Source: Aristolochia californica (Eukaryota; Streptophyta; Magnoliopsida; Piperales; Aristolochiaceae). From it: DNA of 64,000 nt. The stretch spans positions 19,974,452 to 20,038,451 of the forward strand of contig JARWKL010000014.1 of NCBI GenBank assembly GCA_029961685.1, in the 5' to 3' direction. The notes below the pieces were generated by a model. The model was not told the origin of the DNA, made no database searches, and saw nothing but the letters and a program-made list of their open reading frames with translations. Shown in pieces: positions 27,026 through 40,005 of this stretch; the first letter of the stretch is position 1; every line of letters begins with the position of its first letter. The translations under genes were made by a program, and so were the position numbers.

Positions 27026-27224
27026 TAGGTTATCTCCCATTGTGTGTACAAGTCTAATAGAGACTTTCTGTCAATATCATAGCAATAGTGCATGGTATCA
27101 GTATTCCGCTGTCAGAGTCTGCTAGAGACCCGTGTCTTTCTGTAAAATGGTATCAGAGCTGAGTATTAGACTTGGTTTTGTATGTGTCAAAAAAGTCAAA
27201 GCTTAACTTTGATTCTTTCTGTTT
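27026..27224 (+). mobile_element. LTR-retrotransposon fragment (copia-type PBS) in satellite
   Basis: These 199 bp are the only non-satellite DNA in the window and have visibly more G and C. They contain TGGTATCAGAGC (27148-27159), the standard plant initiator tRNA-Met primer-binding site. The bases upstream are therefore probably the end of a 5' LTR and those downstream the start of the untranslated leader. Upstream there is an imperfect direct repeat: AGTCTAATAGAGAC...TTTCTGT...ATGGTATCAG near 27051-27099 and AGTCTGCTAGAGAC...TTTCTGT...ATGGTATCAG near 27117-27156. AAGTCTAATA (27050-27059) and TATTAGACTT (27164-27173) are perfect inverted copies. There is no coding domain, polypurine tract, full LTR or target-site duplication, so this is a fragment, not a complete element. 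Against the empty site at 19360-19370, the insertion cost only one base. Confidence 0.8.
27148..27159 (+). other. tRNA-iMet primer-binding site
   Basis: TGGTATCAGAGC is the 12-mer complementary to the 3' end, including CCA, of plant initiator methionine tRNA. In plant LTR retrotransposons it primes minus-strand synthesis and lies directly 3' of the left LTR. The preceding bases, TTTCTGTAAAA, do not show a clean terminal CA, so the exact LTR end is uncertain. A second, partial match, TGGTATCAG, lies upstream near 27093. Confidence 0.85.
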
Positions 27225-27689
27225 CACTTTTTGCCTGTTTTACAAAAAAGCGGACCTAAAAAATCACATATTCTTTTTTGAATTATATCTCTCAGCATTT
27301 GTGCATTTCCATTTTGGATGTTCAATTTTATTTGAAACTTGAGTTTTCACTCTCCCAGTTTTCTCGTAAACAAAAAGATAACGCAAATATAGAACACAAC
27401 AAAATGAAAATTTTAGAGTTTATGTTTGCAAAAAAATTTGAAAACTATAATAAATGTGAGTGAAGAAAATTATTTCACGCACTAAAAATGAACACCAAAG
27501 TTTAGTTATCCATGTTTAGGAAATTCTACTAGTACAACCCCTAATAGCTTGGTGGAATTTTTTAAGATTGAGATTTCTAATTGATTCTAACATGTTTTAA
27601 ATGTGGTGGATATGCATGCCAAAAACATATTGAAGAGGCAAATGACCTAATGATCAAAAAATTTCAAGTTGTAGAAAAAACGAGCGGTG
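27225..27689 (+). repeat. Right part of the interrupted monomer
   Basis: This is the remainder of unit 27009, resuming at CACTTTTTGCCTGTTTTAC. Variants TTCTTTTTTGAATTATATC, AACGCAAATATAGAACAC and GTTTAGTTATCCATG match unit 19348. Near 27678 about 16 bp (TTTAAATTCTCAAGTT) are missing before ACGAGCGG compared with that relative. Confidence 0.88.
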
Positions 27690-30600
27690 GCATATTTACC
27701 ATAGCCAAACAACCCACTTTTTGCCTATTTTACAAAAAGCGGACCTAAAAAATCACAGTTACTTTTTTTAATTATCTCTCTCAGCATTTGTACATTTCCA
27801 TTTTGGATGTTCAATTTTATTTGAAACATGAGTTTCACTCTCCCAATTTTCTCGTAAACAAAAAGAAAAGGGAAATATTGATCACAAAAAAATTAAAATT
27901 TTAGAGTCTATGTATGCAAAAAAATTTGAAAGCTATAATAAATGTGAGTGAAGAAAAATATTTCACGCACTAAAAATGAACACCAAAGTTATGTTAGCCA
28001 CGTTTGGGAAATTCCACTAGAACAACTAATAGCTTGGTGGAATTTTATAAGAAACAGATTTCTAATTGATCCTAACATGTTTTAAATGTGGAAGACATAA
28101 GTTTAAGAAGTAATGTCCTTTTGAACCAAAATTTTCAAGGAGTAGAAAAACTTAAATTCTCAAGTAAACATGGGGTGGGATATTTACCAGAGCCAAACAA
28201 CCCACTTTTTGCCTATTTCACAAAAAAAAGGACCCAAAAATCACTGATACTTTTTGGAATTATCTCTCTCAGCATTTGTGCATTTCCATTTTGGATGTTC
28301 AATGTTTTTTCAAACTTTGAGTTTTCACTCTCCCAGTTTTCTTGTAAACAAAAAGATAAGGGAAATATAGATAAAAAAAAATGAAAATTTATGAGTTTAT
28401 TATGTACGTATAAAAAATTGAAAACTATAATAAATGTGTCAAAGAAAATTATTTAACGGATAAAAAATGAGCACAAAAGTTTTGTTATCCACGTTTGGGA
28501 AATTCCACTAGTACAACCCCTAAATAATCGGTGGAATTTTATAAGAAAGATATTTCTAATTGATCCTATTATGTTTTTGAATGTGGTGGTTATGCATGCT
28601 AGAAACATGTTGAAGATGCAAATGACCTAATGATCCAAAAAAATCGAGTAGAAAAATTAAATTCTCAAGTTAACGTATGGTGGGATATTTACCAAAGCCA
28701 AACAACCCACTTTTTGCCTATTTTACATAAAGCGGACCTAAAAAATCACAGATACTGTTTGTAATTATCGCACTCAACATTTGTTCATTTCCAGTTGGGA
28801 TGTTCAATTTTTTTTAAAACATGGGTTTGCACTCTTCTAGTTTTCTTGTAAACAAAAAATAAGGCAAATATAGATCCCAAAAAAATTAAAAGTTTTAGAG
28901 TTTATATATGAAAAAAAAATTAAAAACAATAATAAATGTTTGTGAAGAAAATTATTTCTTGCATTAAAAATGAACACCAAAGTTTTGTTATCTATGTTTG
29001 GGAAATTCCACTAGTACAACCCTTAATAGCTTGGTGGAATTTTATAAGAAAGAGATTTCTAATTGATCCTAACATGTTTTAAATGTGGTGGATATGCATG
29101 CCATAAAAATGTTGAAGATGCAAATGACCTAATGATCCAAAAATTGAAAGGAGTAGAAAAAATTAAATTCTCAAGTTAACGGCCGGTGGAATATTTACCT
29201 GAGGCAAACAACTTACTTTTTGTCTATTTTACAAAAAGCGGCCCTAAAAAATCACATATACTGTTTGGAATTATCTCTCTCATCTTTTGTGCAATTCCAT
29301 TTTGGATGTTCAATTTTTTTTCAAACTTGGGTTTTCAATCTCCTAGTTTTCTCTTAAACAAAAAGATAAGGCAAATATACATCACAAAAAATGAAAATTT
29401 TAGAATTTATTATGTTTGCAAAAACATTCAAAAACTATAATAAATGTGAGTGAAGAACATTATTTCACGCACTAAAAAAGAACACCAATGTTTTGTTAGC
29501 CACATTTGGGAAATTCCACTAGTACAACCCTTAATAACTTGGTGGAATTTTATAAGAAAGAGATTTCTAATTGATCCTAACATGTTTTAAATGTGGTGGA
29601 TATCCATGCCATAAACATGTTGAAGATGCAAATGACCTAATGATCCAAAATTTTCAAGGAGTAGAAAAAATTAAATTCTCAAGTAAACGTGGGGTGGGAT
29701 ATTTACCAGAGCCAAACAACCCACTTTTTGCCTATTTTACATAAGCGGACCTAAAAAATCATAGATACTTTTTGGAATTATCTCTCGCAGCATTTGTACA
29801 TTTCCATTTTGGATGTTCAATTTTTTTCGAAATTGAGTTTTCACTCTCCTAGTTTCCTCATAAACAAAAAGATAAGGAAAATATAGATCACAACAAAATG
29901 AAAATTTTAGAGTTTCTTATGTATGCAAAAAATTTGAAAACTACAATAAATGTGAGTGAAGAAAATTATTTCACGCACTAAAATGAACACCAAAGTTTTT
30001 TTATCCACGTTTGGGAAATTCCACTAGTACAACCCCTAATAGCTTTGCGAACTTTTATAAGAAATGGATTTCTAATTGATCTTAACATGTTTTAAATGTG
30101 GTGGATCTGCATGCCATAAACATGTTGAAGATGCAAATGACCTAATGATCCAAAAATTTCAAGGAGTAGAAAAAATTAAATTCACAAGTTAATGTGCGGT
30201 GGGATATTTACCTAAGCCTAACAACCATTTTTATCCTATTTAACAAAAAATGGTCCAAAAAAATCACAGATACTTTTTGGAGTTATCTCTCTCAGAATTT
30301 GAGCATTTCCATTTCGGATGTTGAATTTTTTTTCAAACTTGAGTTTTCACTCTTCCAGTTTTTTTGTAAACAAAAAGATAAGGCAAAGATAGACCACAAA
30401 AAAATGAATATTTAAAAGTTTGTTATGTATACAAAAAAAATTGAAATCTATAATAAATGTGAGTGAAGAAAATTCTTTCATACACAAAAAATGAACACCA
30501 AAGCTTTGTTATCCACGTTTGGGAAATTCCACTAGTACGACCCCTAATAGCTTAGTGGAATTTTATAAGAAAGAGATTTCTAATTGACCCTAACATGTTT

Positions 30601-33600
30601 TCAATTAGGTGGATATGCAAGCCAGAAACATGTTGAAGATGTAAATGACCTACTGATCTAAAAATTTCAAGGAGTAGAAAAAATTAAATTCTCAAGTTAA
30701 CGTGCGGTGGGATATTTACCAAAGCCAAACAACCCACTTTTTGCCTATTTTACATAAATCGGGCCTAAAAAATCTTATATAATTTTTGGGAATATCACTC
30801 ACAGCATTTTTGCATTTCCATGTTGGATGTTCAATTTTTTTTCAAACTTGAGTTTTCACTGTCCCAGTTTTCTCGTAAACAAAAAATCAGGCAAATATCG
30901 ATCACAACAAAATGAAAATTTTAGAGTTTATTATGTATGCAAAAAAATTTGAAAACTATAATAAATGTGAGTGAAGAAAATTATTTCACGCACTAAAAAT
31001 GAACACCAAAGTTTAGCTATCCATGTTTAGGAAATTCTACAAGTACAACCCCTAACAGCTTGGTGGAACTTTTTAAGATAGTGATTTCTAATTGATCCTA
31101 ACATGTTTTAAATGTGTTGGATATGCATGCCAAAAACACATTGAAGATGCAAATGACCTAATGATCATAAAATTTTGAGTTGTAGAAAAATTTAAATTCT
31201 CAAGTTAACGAGCGGTGGGATATTTACCATAGCCAAACAACCCACTTTTTGCCTATTTTACAAAAAGCGGACCTAAAAAATCACAGTTACTTTTTTCAAT
31301 TATCTCTTTTAGCATTTGTGCATTTCCATTTTGGATGTTCAATTTTATTTGAAACATGAGTTCACTTTCCAAGTTTTCTCGTAAACAAAAAGATAAGGGA
31401 AATATTGATCACAACAAAATGAAAATTTTAGAATCTATGTATGCAAAAAATTTTGAAAGCTATAATAAATGTGAGTGAAGAAAAATATTTCACGCACTAA
31501 AAATGAACACCAAAGGTTTGTTAGCCACGTTTGGGAAATTCCACTACTACAACTCCTAATAGCTTGGTTGAATTTTATAAGAAAGAGATTTCTAATTCAT
31601 CCTAACATGTTTTAAATGTGGAAGAAACATGTTTAAGTAGTAAATGTCCTTTTGAACCAAAATTTTCAAGGAGTAGAAAAAATTAAATTCTCAAGTAAAC
31701 GTGGGGTGGGATATTTACCAGAGCCAAACAACCCACTTTTTGCCTATTTCACAAAAAAGCGGACCTAAAAATCACTGTTACTTTTTGGAATTATCTCTCT
31801 CAGCATTTGTTCATTTCCATTTTGGATGTTCAATTTTTTTTTCAAATTTGAGTTTTCACTCTCCCATTTTTTCTTGTAAAGAAAAAAATAGTGGAAATAT
31901 TTATCACAACAAAATGAAAATTTATGAGTTTATTATGTACGCGTAAAAATTTGAAAACTATAATAAATGTGACAAAATAAAATTATTTAACGCATAAAAA
32001 ATGAGCACAAAAGTTTTGTTATCCAAGTTTGGGAAATTCCACTAGTAGAACCCCTAATAGCTAGATGGAATTTTATAAGAAAGATATTTCTAATTGTTCC
32101 TATTATGCTTTAAATGTGGTGGTTATGCATGCTAGAAACATGTTGAAGATGCAAATCACCTAATGATCCAAAAAAATCAAGGAGTAGAAAAATTAAATTC
32201 TCAAGTTAACTTACGGTGGGATATTTACCAAAGCCAAACAACCTACTTTTTGCCTATTTTACATAAAACGGACCTAAAAAATCACAGATACTGTTTGGAA
32301 TTATCGCACTCAGCATTAGTGCATTTCCAGTTTTCTTGTAAACAAAAAAATAAGGCAAATATAGATTACAAAAAAAATGAAAATTTTAGAGTTTATGTAT
32401 GCAAAAAAAATTGAAAACAATAATAAATGTGAGTGAAGAAAATTATTTCATGCATTAAAAATGAACATCAAAGTTTTGTTATCCATGCTTGGGAAATTCC
32501 ACTTGTACAACCCCTAATAGCTTGGTGGAATTTTATAAGAAAGAGATTTCTAATTGATCCTAAAATGTTTTAAATGTGGTGGATATGCATGCCATAAACA
32601 TGTTGAAGATGCAAATGACCTAATGATCCAAAAATTAAAAGGAGTAGAAAAAATTAAATTCTCAAATTAACGGGCGGTGGAATATTAACCTGAGGCAAAC
32701 AACTTACTTTTTGCCTATTTTATAAAAAGCCGACCTAAAAAATCACAGATACTGTTCGGAATTATCTCTCTCAGCATTTGTGCAATTCCAATTTGGATGT
32801 TCGATTTTTTTTTCAAACTTGGGCTTTCAATCTCCCAGTTTTCTCGTAAACAAAAAGATAAGGCAAATATATATCACAAAAAAATGATAATTTTTGAATT
32901 TATTATGTATGCAAAAAAATTCAAAAACTATAATAAATGTGAGTGAAGAAAATTATTTCACGCACTAAAAATGAGCACCAATGTTTTGTTAGCCACGTTT
33001 GGGAAATTCCACTAGTACAACCCTTAATTATAAGAAAGAGATTTCTAATTGATCCCAACATGTTTTAAATGTGGTGAATATCCATGACATCAACTTGTTG
33101 AAGATGCAAATGACCTAATGATCCAAAAATTTCAAGGAGAAGAAAAAATTAAATTCTTAGATTAACGTGCAGTGGGATATTTACCAAAGCCAAACAACCC
33201 ACTTTTTACCTATTTTACAAGAAGCGGACCTATAAAATCACAGATACTTTTCAGAATTATCTCTCGCAGCATTTGTGCATTTTCATTTTGGATGTTCAAT
33301 TTTTTTTCGAAATTGAGTTTTCACTCTCCTAGTTTTCTCATAAACAAAAAGATAAGGCAAATATAGATCACAACAAAATGAAAATTTTAAAGTTTATTAT
33401 GTATGCAAAAAAAATTGAAAACTAAAATAAATGTGAGTGAAGAAAATTATTTCACGCACTAATATGAACACCAAAGTTTTTTTATCCACGTTTGGGAAAT
33501 TCCACTAGTACAACCCCTAATAGCATGGTGGAATTTTATAAGAAAGGGATTTCTAATTGATCCTAACATGTTTTAAATGTGGTGGATATGCATGCCATAA

Positions 33601-35702
33601 ACATGTTGAAGATAAATATGACCTAATGATTCAAAAATTTCAAGGAGTAGAAAAAATTAAATTCACAAGTTAATGTGCAGTGGGATATTTACCTGAGCCA
33701 AATAACCCATTTTTATCCTATTTAACAAAAAATGGTCCCAAAAAATCACAGATACTTTTTAGAATTATCTCTATCAGAATTTGTGCATTTCCATTTTGGA
33801 TGTTGAATTTTTTTTCCAACTTGAGTTTTCACTTTCCCAGTTTTCTTGTAAACAAAAAGATAAGGCAAATATAGATCACAACAAAATGAATATTTAAAAG
33901 TTTGTTATGTATGCAAAAAAATTTGAAATCTATAATAAATGTGAGTGAAGAAAATTGTTTCACGCACTAAAAATGAACACCAAAGTTTTGTTATCCACGT
34001 TTGGGAAATTCTAATAGTACAACCCCTAATAGCTTAGTGGAATTTTATAAGAAAGAGATTTCTAGTTGATCCTAACATGTTTTCAATTAGGTGGATATGC
34101 AAGCTAGAAACATGTTGAAGAAGCAAATGACCTAATGATCAAAAAATTTCAAGGAGTAAAAAAACTTAAATTCTCAAGTTAACGTGCGGTGGGATATTTA
34201 CCAGAGCATAACAACCCACTTTTTGCCTATTTTACATAAATCTGGCCTAAAAAATCTCATATAAATTTTGGGAATATCACTCACAGCATTCTTGCATTTC
34301 CATTTTGGATGTTCAATTTTTTTTCAAACTTGAGTTTTCACTGTCCTAGTTTTCTCGTAAACAAAAAGATGAGGCAAATATCGATCACAGCAAAATGAAA
34401 ATTTTAGAGTTTATTATTTATGCAAAACAATTTGAAAACTATAATAAATGTGAGTGAAGAAAATTATTTCACGCACTAAAAATGAACACCAAAGATTTGT
34501 TATCCACGTTTGGGAAATTCCACTAGTACAACCCCGAATAGCTTGGTGGAATTTTATAAGAAAGTGATTTCTAATTGATCCTAACATGTTTTAAATGTGG
34601 TCGATATGCATGCCAAAAACACGTTGAAGATGCAAATGACCTAATGATAAAAAAATTTCAAGTTGTCGAAAAATTTAAATTCTCAAGTTAATTAGCGGTG
34701 GTATATTTACCATAGCCAAACAACCCACTTTTTGCCTACTTTACAAAAAGCGGACCTAAAAAATCACAGTTAATTTTTTCAATTATCTCTCTCTGCATTT
34801 GTGCATTTCCATTTCTGATGTTCAATTTTATTTGAAACATGAGTTTCACTCTCCCAGTTTTCTCGTAAACAAAAAGATAAGGGAAATATTGATCACAACA
34901 AAATGAAAATTTTAGAGTCTATGTATGCAAAAAAATTTGAAAGCTATATAATAAATGTGAGTGAAGAAAAATATTTCACGCACTAAAAATGAACATCAAA
35001 GTTTTGTTAGCCACGTTTGGGAAATTCCACTAGTACAACTCCTAATAGCTTGGTGGAATTTTATAAGAAAGAGATTTCTAATTGATCCTAACATGTTTTA
35101 AATGTGGCAGAAACATGTTTAAGAAGTAAATGTCCTTTTGAACCAAAATTTTCAAGGAGTAGAAAAAATTAAATTCTCAAGTAAATGTGGGGTGGGATAT
35201 TTACCAGAGCCAAACAACCCACTTTTTGCCTATTTCACAAGAAAGTGGACCTAAAAATCACTGATACTTTTTGGAATTATCTCTCTCAGCATTTGTGCAT
35301 TTCCATTTTGGAAGATCAATTTTTTTTCAAACTTGATTTTTCATTCTCCCAGTTTTCTTGTAAACAAAAAGATAAGGGAAATTAAGATCACAACAAAAAG
35401 AAAATTTATGAGTTTATTATGTACGCATAAAAATTTGAAAACTATAATAAATTTGAAAAAATAAAATTATTTAACGCTTAAAAAATGCGCACAAAATTTT
35501 TGTTATTCACGTTTGGGAAATTCCACTAGTACAACCCCTAATAGCTAGGTGGAATTTTATAAGAAAGATATTTCTAATTGATCCTATTATGTTTTAAATG
35601 TGGTGGTTATGCATGCTAGAAACATGTTGAAGATGCAAATGACCTAATGATCCAAAGAAATCAAGGAGTAGAAAAATTAAATTCTCAAGTTAACGTACAG
35701 TG
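27690..35702 (+). repeat. Seven-monomer higher-order repeat, ~3.5 kb
   Basis: Types A-G start at A 27690/31218/34701, B 28178/31709/35195, C 28683/32219, D 29189/32680, E 29697/33175, F 30202/33683, G 30710/34192 (and 35703). The period is 3528 bp, then 3483 bp. Diagnostics: A has CATAGCC and ATGAGTTTCACTC; B is preceded by GTCCTTTTGAACC and ends with TAAAAAATGAGCACAAAAG; C has TTATCGCACTCA; D has GAGGCAAACAACTTAC; E has ATTTTTTTCGAAATTGAGTTTTC and a run-up to GTTTTTTTATCC; F has AACCATTTTTATCC or AACCCATTTTTATCC and ATGAATATTTAAAAGTTTGTTATG; G has AATCGGGCC or AATCTGGCC and TTTTGGGAATATCACTCACAGC. The third copy runs A-B and then jumps to a G-type unit. Confidence 0.9.
32219..32679 (+). repeat. 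C-type unit with ~50-bp internal deletion
   Basis: At 32327 GCATTTCCAG runs directly into TTTTCTTGTAAAC, removing from ATTTTGGATG through ACTCTCC. The sister unit 28683 carries CCAGTTGGGATG at the same place (28791), so the progenitor probably had CCAGTT at both ends of the lost interval, a 6-bp microhomology. The unit is 461 bp. Confidence 0.85.
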
Positions 35703-38700
35703 GGATATTTACCAGAGCCAAAGAACCCACTTTTTGCCTATTTTACATTAATCGGGCCTAAAAAATCTTATATAAGTTTTGGGAATATCTCTCACAGTAT
35801 TTTTGCATTTCCATTTTGGATGTTCAATTTTTTTTTTCAAACTTGAGTTTTCACTGTCCCTGTTTTCTCGTAAACAAAAAGATGAGGCAAATATCGATCA
35901 CAACAAAATGAAAATTTTAGAGTTTATTATGTATGCAAAAAAATTTGAAAACTAGTATAAATGTGAGTAAAAAAAATTATTTCACGCACTAAAAATGAAC
36001 ACCAAAGATTTGTTATCCACGTTTGGGAAATTCCACTAGTACAACCCCTAATAGCTTGGTGGAATTTTATAAGAAAGAGATTTCTAATTGATCCTAACAT
36101 GTTTATATGTGGTCGATATGCATGCCAGAAAATGTTGAATATGCAAATCACCTAATGATCCAAAAATTTCAAGGAGTAGAAAAAATTAAATTCTCAAGTT
36201 AACGTGCAGTGGGATATTTTCCAGAGCCGAACGACCTACTTTTTGCCTTTTTTGCATAAAGTAAACCTAAAAAATCACTGATAATTTTTGGAATTATCTC
36301 TCTCAGAATTTGTGCATTTCCATTTTGGATGTTCAATTTTTTTTCAAACGTGAGTTTTCACTCTCCCAGTTTTCTCGTAAACAAAAAGATAAGGAAATAT
36401 AGATCACAACAAATTGAAAATTTTAGAGTTTATTATGTATGCAAAAAAATTTGAAAATTATAATAAATGTCAGTGAAAACACACTAAAAATGAACACAAA
36501 TGTTTTTTTATCCACGTTTGGGAAATTTCACTAGTACAAGCCCTAATAGCTTGGTAGAATTTTATAAGAAAGGGATTTCTAATTGATCCTAGCATGTTTT
36601 AAATGTAGAGGATATGCATGCCAGAAACATGTTTAACACGCAAAAGTCCTAATAATCCAAAATTTTCAAGGTGAAGAAAAAATTAAATTCTTTAGTTAAC
36701 GTGCGATGGGTTATTTACCGGAGCCAAAACACCCACTTTTTACCTATTTTAAAAAAGACAGGACCTAAAAAATCACAGATACTTTTTGAATTTTCTCTCT
36801 CAGTATTTGTGCATTTCCTTTTTGGATGTTCATTTTTTCTTTTGAAACTTGAGTTTTCACTTTCCCTACTTTGTCGCAAACAAAAAGATAAGGCAAATAT
36901 ATATCACCACAAAATGAAAATTTTCGAGTTTATGTATAAAATTTTTTTGAAAACTATAACAAATGTGAGTGAAGAAAATTATTTTACGCACTAAAAATGA
37001 ACACCAAAGTTTTGTTATCCACGTTTGAAAACTTCCACTAGTACTACCCTTAATAGCTTGGTGCAATTTTATACGAAAGATATTTCTAATTGATCCTATC
37101 ATTTTTTAAATGAGGTGGATATGCATGCCAGAAACATGTAGAAGATGCAAATGACCTAATGATCCAAAAATTTTAAGGAGTAGAAAAAATTAAATTCTCA
37201 TGTTAACGTGCGATGGGATATTTACCAGAGCCAAACAACCCACTTTTTCCCTATTTTACAAAAAGCGAAACTAAAAAACCACAGATAATTTTTGGAATTA
37301 TCTCTCTCAGGATTTTTCGCATTTCCAATTTGGATGTTTAATTTTTTTTCAAACTTGAGTTTTCACTCTCCCAGTTTTCTCGTAAACAAAAAGATAAGGC
37401 AAATATAGATCATAACAAAATGAAAATTTTAGATGTTATTATGTAGGCGCAAAAAATTTGAAAACTATAATAAATGTGAGTGAAGAAAATTATTTCACGG
37501 ACTAAAAATGAACACTAAAGTTTAGTTATCCAGGTTTGGGAAATTCCACTAGTACAACCCCTAATAGCTTCGTGGAATTTTATAAGAAAGAGATTTCTAA
37601 TTGATCCTAACATGTTTTAAATGTGGTTGATATGAATGCCAGAAACATGTTGAAGATGCAAATGAGCTAATGATGCAAAAAATTATAGTAGAAAAAATTA
37701 AATTCTCAAGTTCACGTGCGGTGGGATATTTACCAGAGCCAAACCACCCACTTTTTGCCTATTTTATAAAAAGGGGACGTAAAAAATCACAGATACTTTT
37801 TGGAATTATCTCTCTCTGAATTTGTGCATTTCCATTTTCTATGTTCAATTTTTTTTCAAACTTGAGTTTTCACTCTCCCAGTTTTCACGTAAACAAAAAG
37901 ATAAGGAAAATATAGATCACAAAAAAATGAAAATTGTAGAGTTTACTATGTATGCAAAAAAATATCAAAACTATAATGAATGTTAGTGAAGAAAATTCTT
38001 TCACGCACTAAAAATGAACACCTATGTTTTTTTACGTTTGGGAAATAACACTAGCACAACACCTAATAGCTTGGTGGAATTTTATAAGAAAGAGATTTCT
38101 AATTGATCCTAACATGTTTTAAATGTGGTGGATACGCTTGCCAGAAACATGTTGAAGACGTAAATGACCTAATGATCCAAAAATTTCAGGGAATTGAAAA
38201 AATTAAATTCTCGAGTTAACGTGAAGTGGGATATTTACCAAAGCCGAACAACCCACTTTTTGCCTATTTTACTTAAAGCGGACCTAAAAAATCATAGATA
38301 CTTTTTGAAATTATCACTCTCTGCATTTGTGCATTTCCATTTTGGACGTTCAATTTTTTTTTTTCAAACTTGAGTTTTCACTCTCCCAGTTTTCTCGTAA
38401 ATAAAAAGATAAGGGAAATATAGATCACAACAAAATGGAAATTTTAGAGTTTATTATGTATGCAAAAAAATTTGAAAACTATAATAAATGTGAGTACAGA
38501 AAATTATTTCACACACTAAAAATGAAAACCAAAGTTTTGTTATCCACGTTTGGGAAATTCCACTAGAACAACCCCTGATAGCTTAGTAGAATTTTATAAG
38601 AAAAATATTTCTACTTGATCCTAACATGTTTTAAATGTGGTGGATATGCATGCCAAAAACATGTTGAAGATGCAAATGTCCTAATAATCCAAAAATTTCA

Positions 38701-38740
38701 AGGAGAAGAAAAAATTAAATTCTCAAGTTAATGTGTGGTG

Positions 38741-38990
38741 GGATATTTATCGGAGCCAAAAAACCCACTTTTTACCTATTTCTACAAAAAGAGGATCTAA
38801 AAAATCACAAATACTAGCACAACCCCCAATAGCTTGGTGGAATTTCAAAAGAAAGTGATTTCTAATTGATCCTAAAATGTTTTAAATGTGCTCGATATGC
38901 ATGCCAAAAACAAGTTGAAGATGCAAATGACCTAATGATCCAAAATTTCAAGGAGCAGAAAAAATTAAATTCTCATGTCAATGTGCGGTG
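38741..38990 (+). repeat. Half-length monomer, 250 bp
   Basis: The middle half of the unit is gone. AAATCACAAATACT (offset about 70) is joined near 38813 to AGCACAACCCCCAATAG (offset about 330). ACT occurs at both normal sites (CAGATACTTTTT and CCACTAGTAC) and marks a 3-bp junction microhomology. Confidence 0.88.
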
Positions 38991-40005
38991 GGATATTTAC
39001 TAGAGCCAAACAACCCACTTTTGGACTATTTTACAAAAAGTGGACCTCAAATATTACAGATCCATTTTGGAATTATCTCTCTCGGCATTTTTGCATTTCC
39101 ATATTGGATGATCAATTTTTTTGTGAACTTGAGTTTTTTCTCTCCCATTTTTTCGTAAACAAAAAGATAAGGCAAATATAGATCAAAACAAAATGAAAAT
39201 TTTACAATTTATTATGTAAGCAAAAAAAATTTGAAAACTATAATAAATGTGAGTGAAAAAAAATTATTTCACGCACTAAAAATGAACAACAAAGTTTTGT
39301 TATCCACGTTTCGGAAATTCAACTAGTACAACCCCTAATAGCTTGGTGGAATTTTATAAGAAAGAGAATTCTAATTGATCCTCATATTTTTTAAATGTGG
39401 TGGATATGCATGCCAGAAACATGTTGAAGATGCAAATGACCTAACCATCCAAAAATTTGAAGGAGTAGAAAAAATTAAATTCTCTAGTTAACTTGCGGTG
39501 GGATATTTACCAGAGCCAAACAACCCACTTTTTGCCTATTTTACATAAAGCGGACAAAAAAAATCACAAATACATTTTGGAATTATCTCTCTTAGCATTT
39601 GTAATTTTCCATTTGGATGTTCAATTTTTTTTTCAAACTTGAGTTTTCACTCTCCCAGTTTTCTCGTAAACAAAAAGACGAGGCAAAAATAGACGACAAC
39701 AAAATTAAAATTTTAGAGTTTAGGTATGCAAAAAATTTGAAAACTATAAGAAAAGTGAGTGAAGAAAATTATTTCACGCACTAAAAATGAACACGAAAGT
39801 TTTGCTATCCACGTTTGGGAAATTCCACAAGTACAACTCCCAATAACTTGGTGGAATTATTCAAGAAAGAGATTTCTAATTGATCCAAACATGTTTTCAA
39901 TGTGGTAGAGATGCATGCCAGAAACTTGTTGAAGATGCAAATGACGTAATGATCCAAACAATTCAAGGAGTAGAAAAAATTAAATTCTCAAGTTAACGTG
40001 CGATG

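Noticed and set aside
27026..27224. tRNA gene or fragment, because of GGTATCAGAGC
   Set aside because: Only the 12-base complement of a tRNA 3' end is present. There are no arms, A box or B box. A primer-binding site explains it.
27026..27224. Intact solo LTR or MITE
   Set aside because: No TG...CA ends, no terminal inverted repeats at the edges and no target-site duplication against the empty site at 19360-19370.
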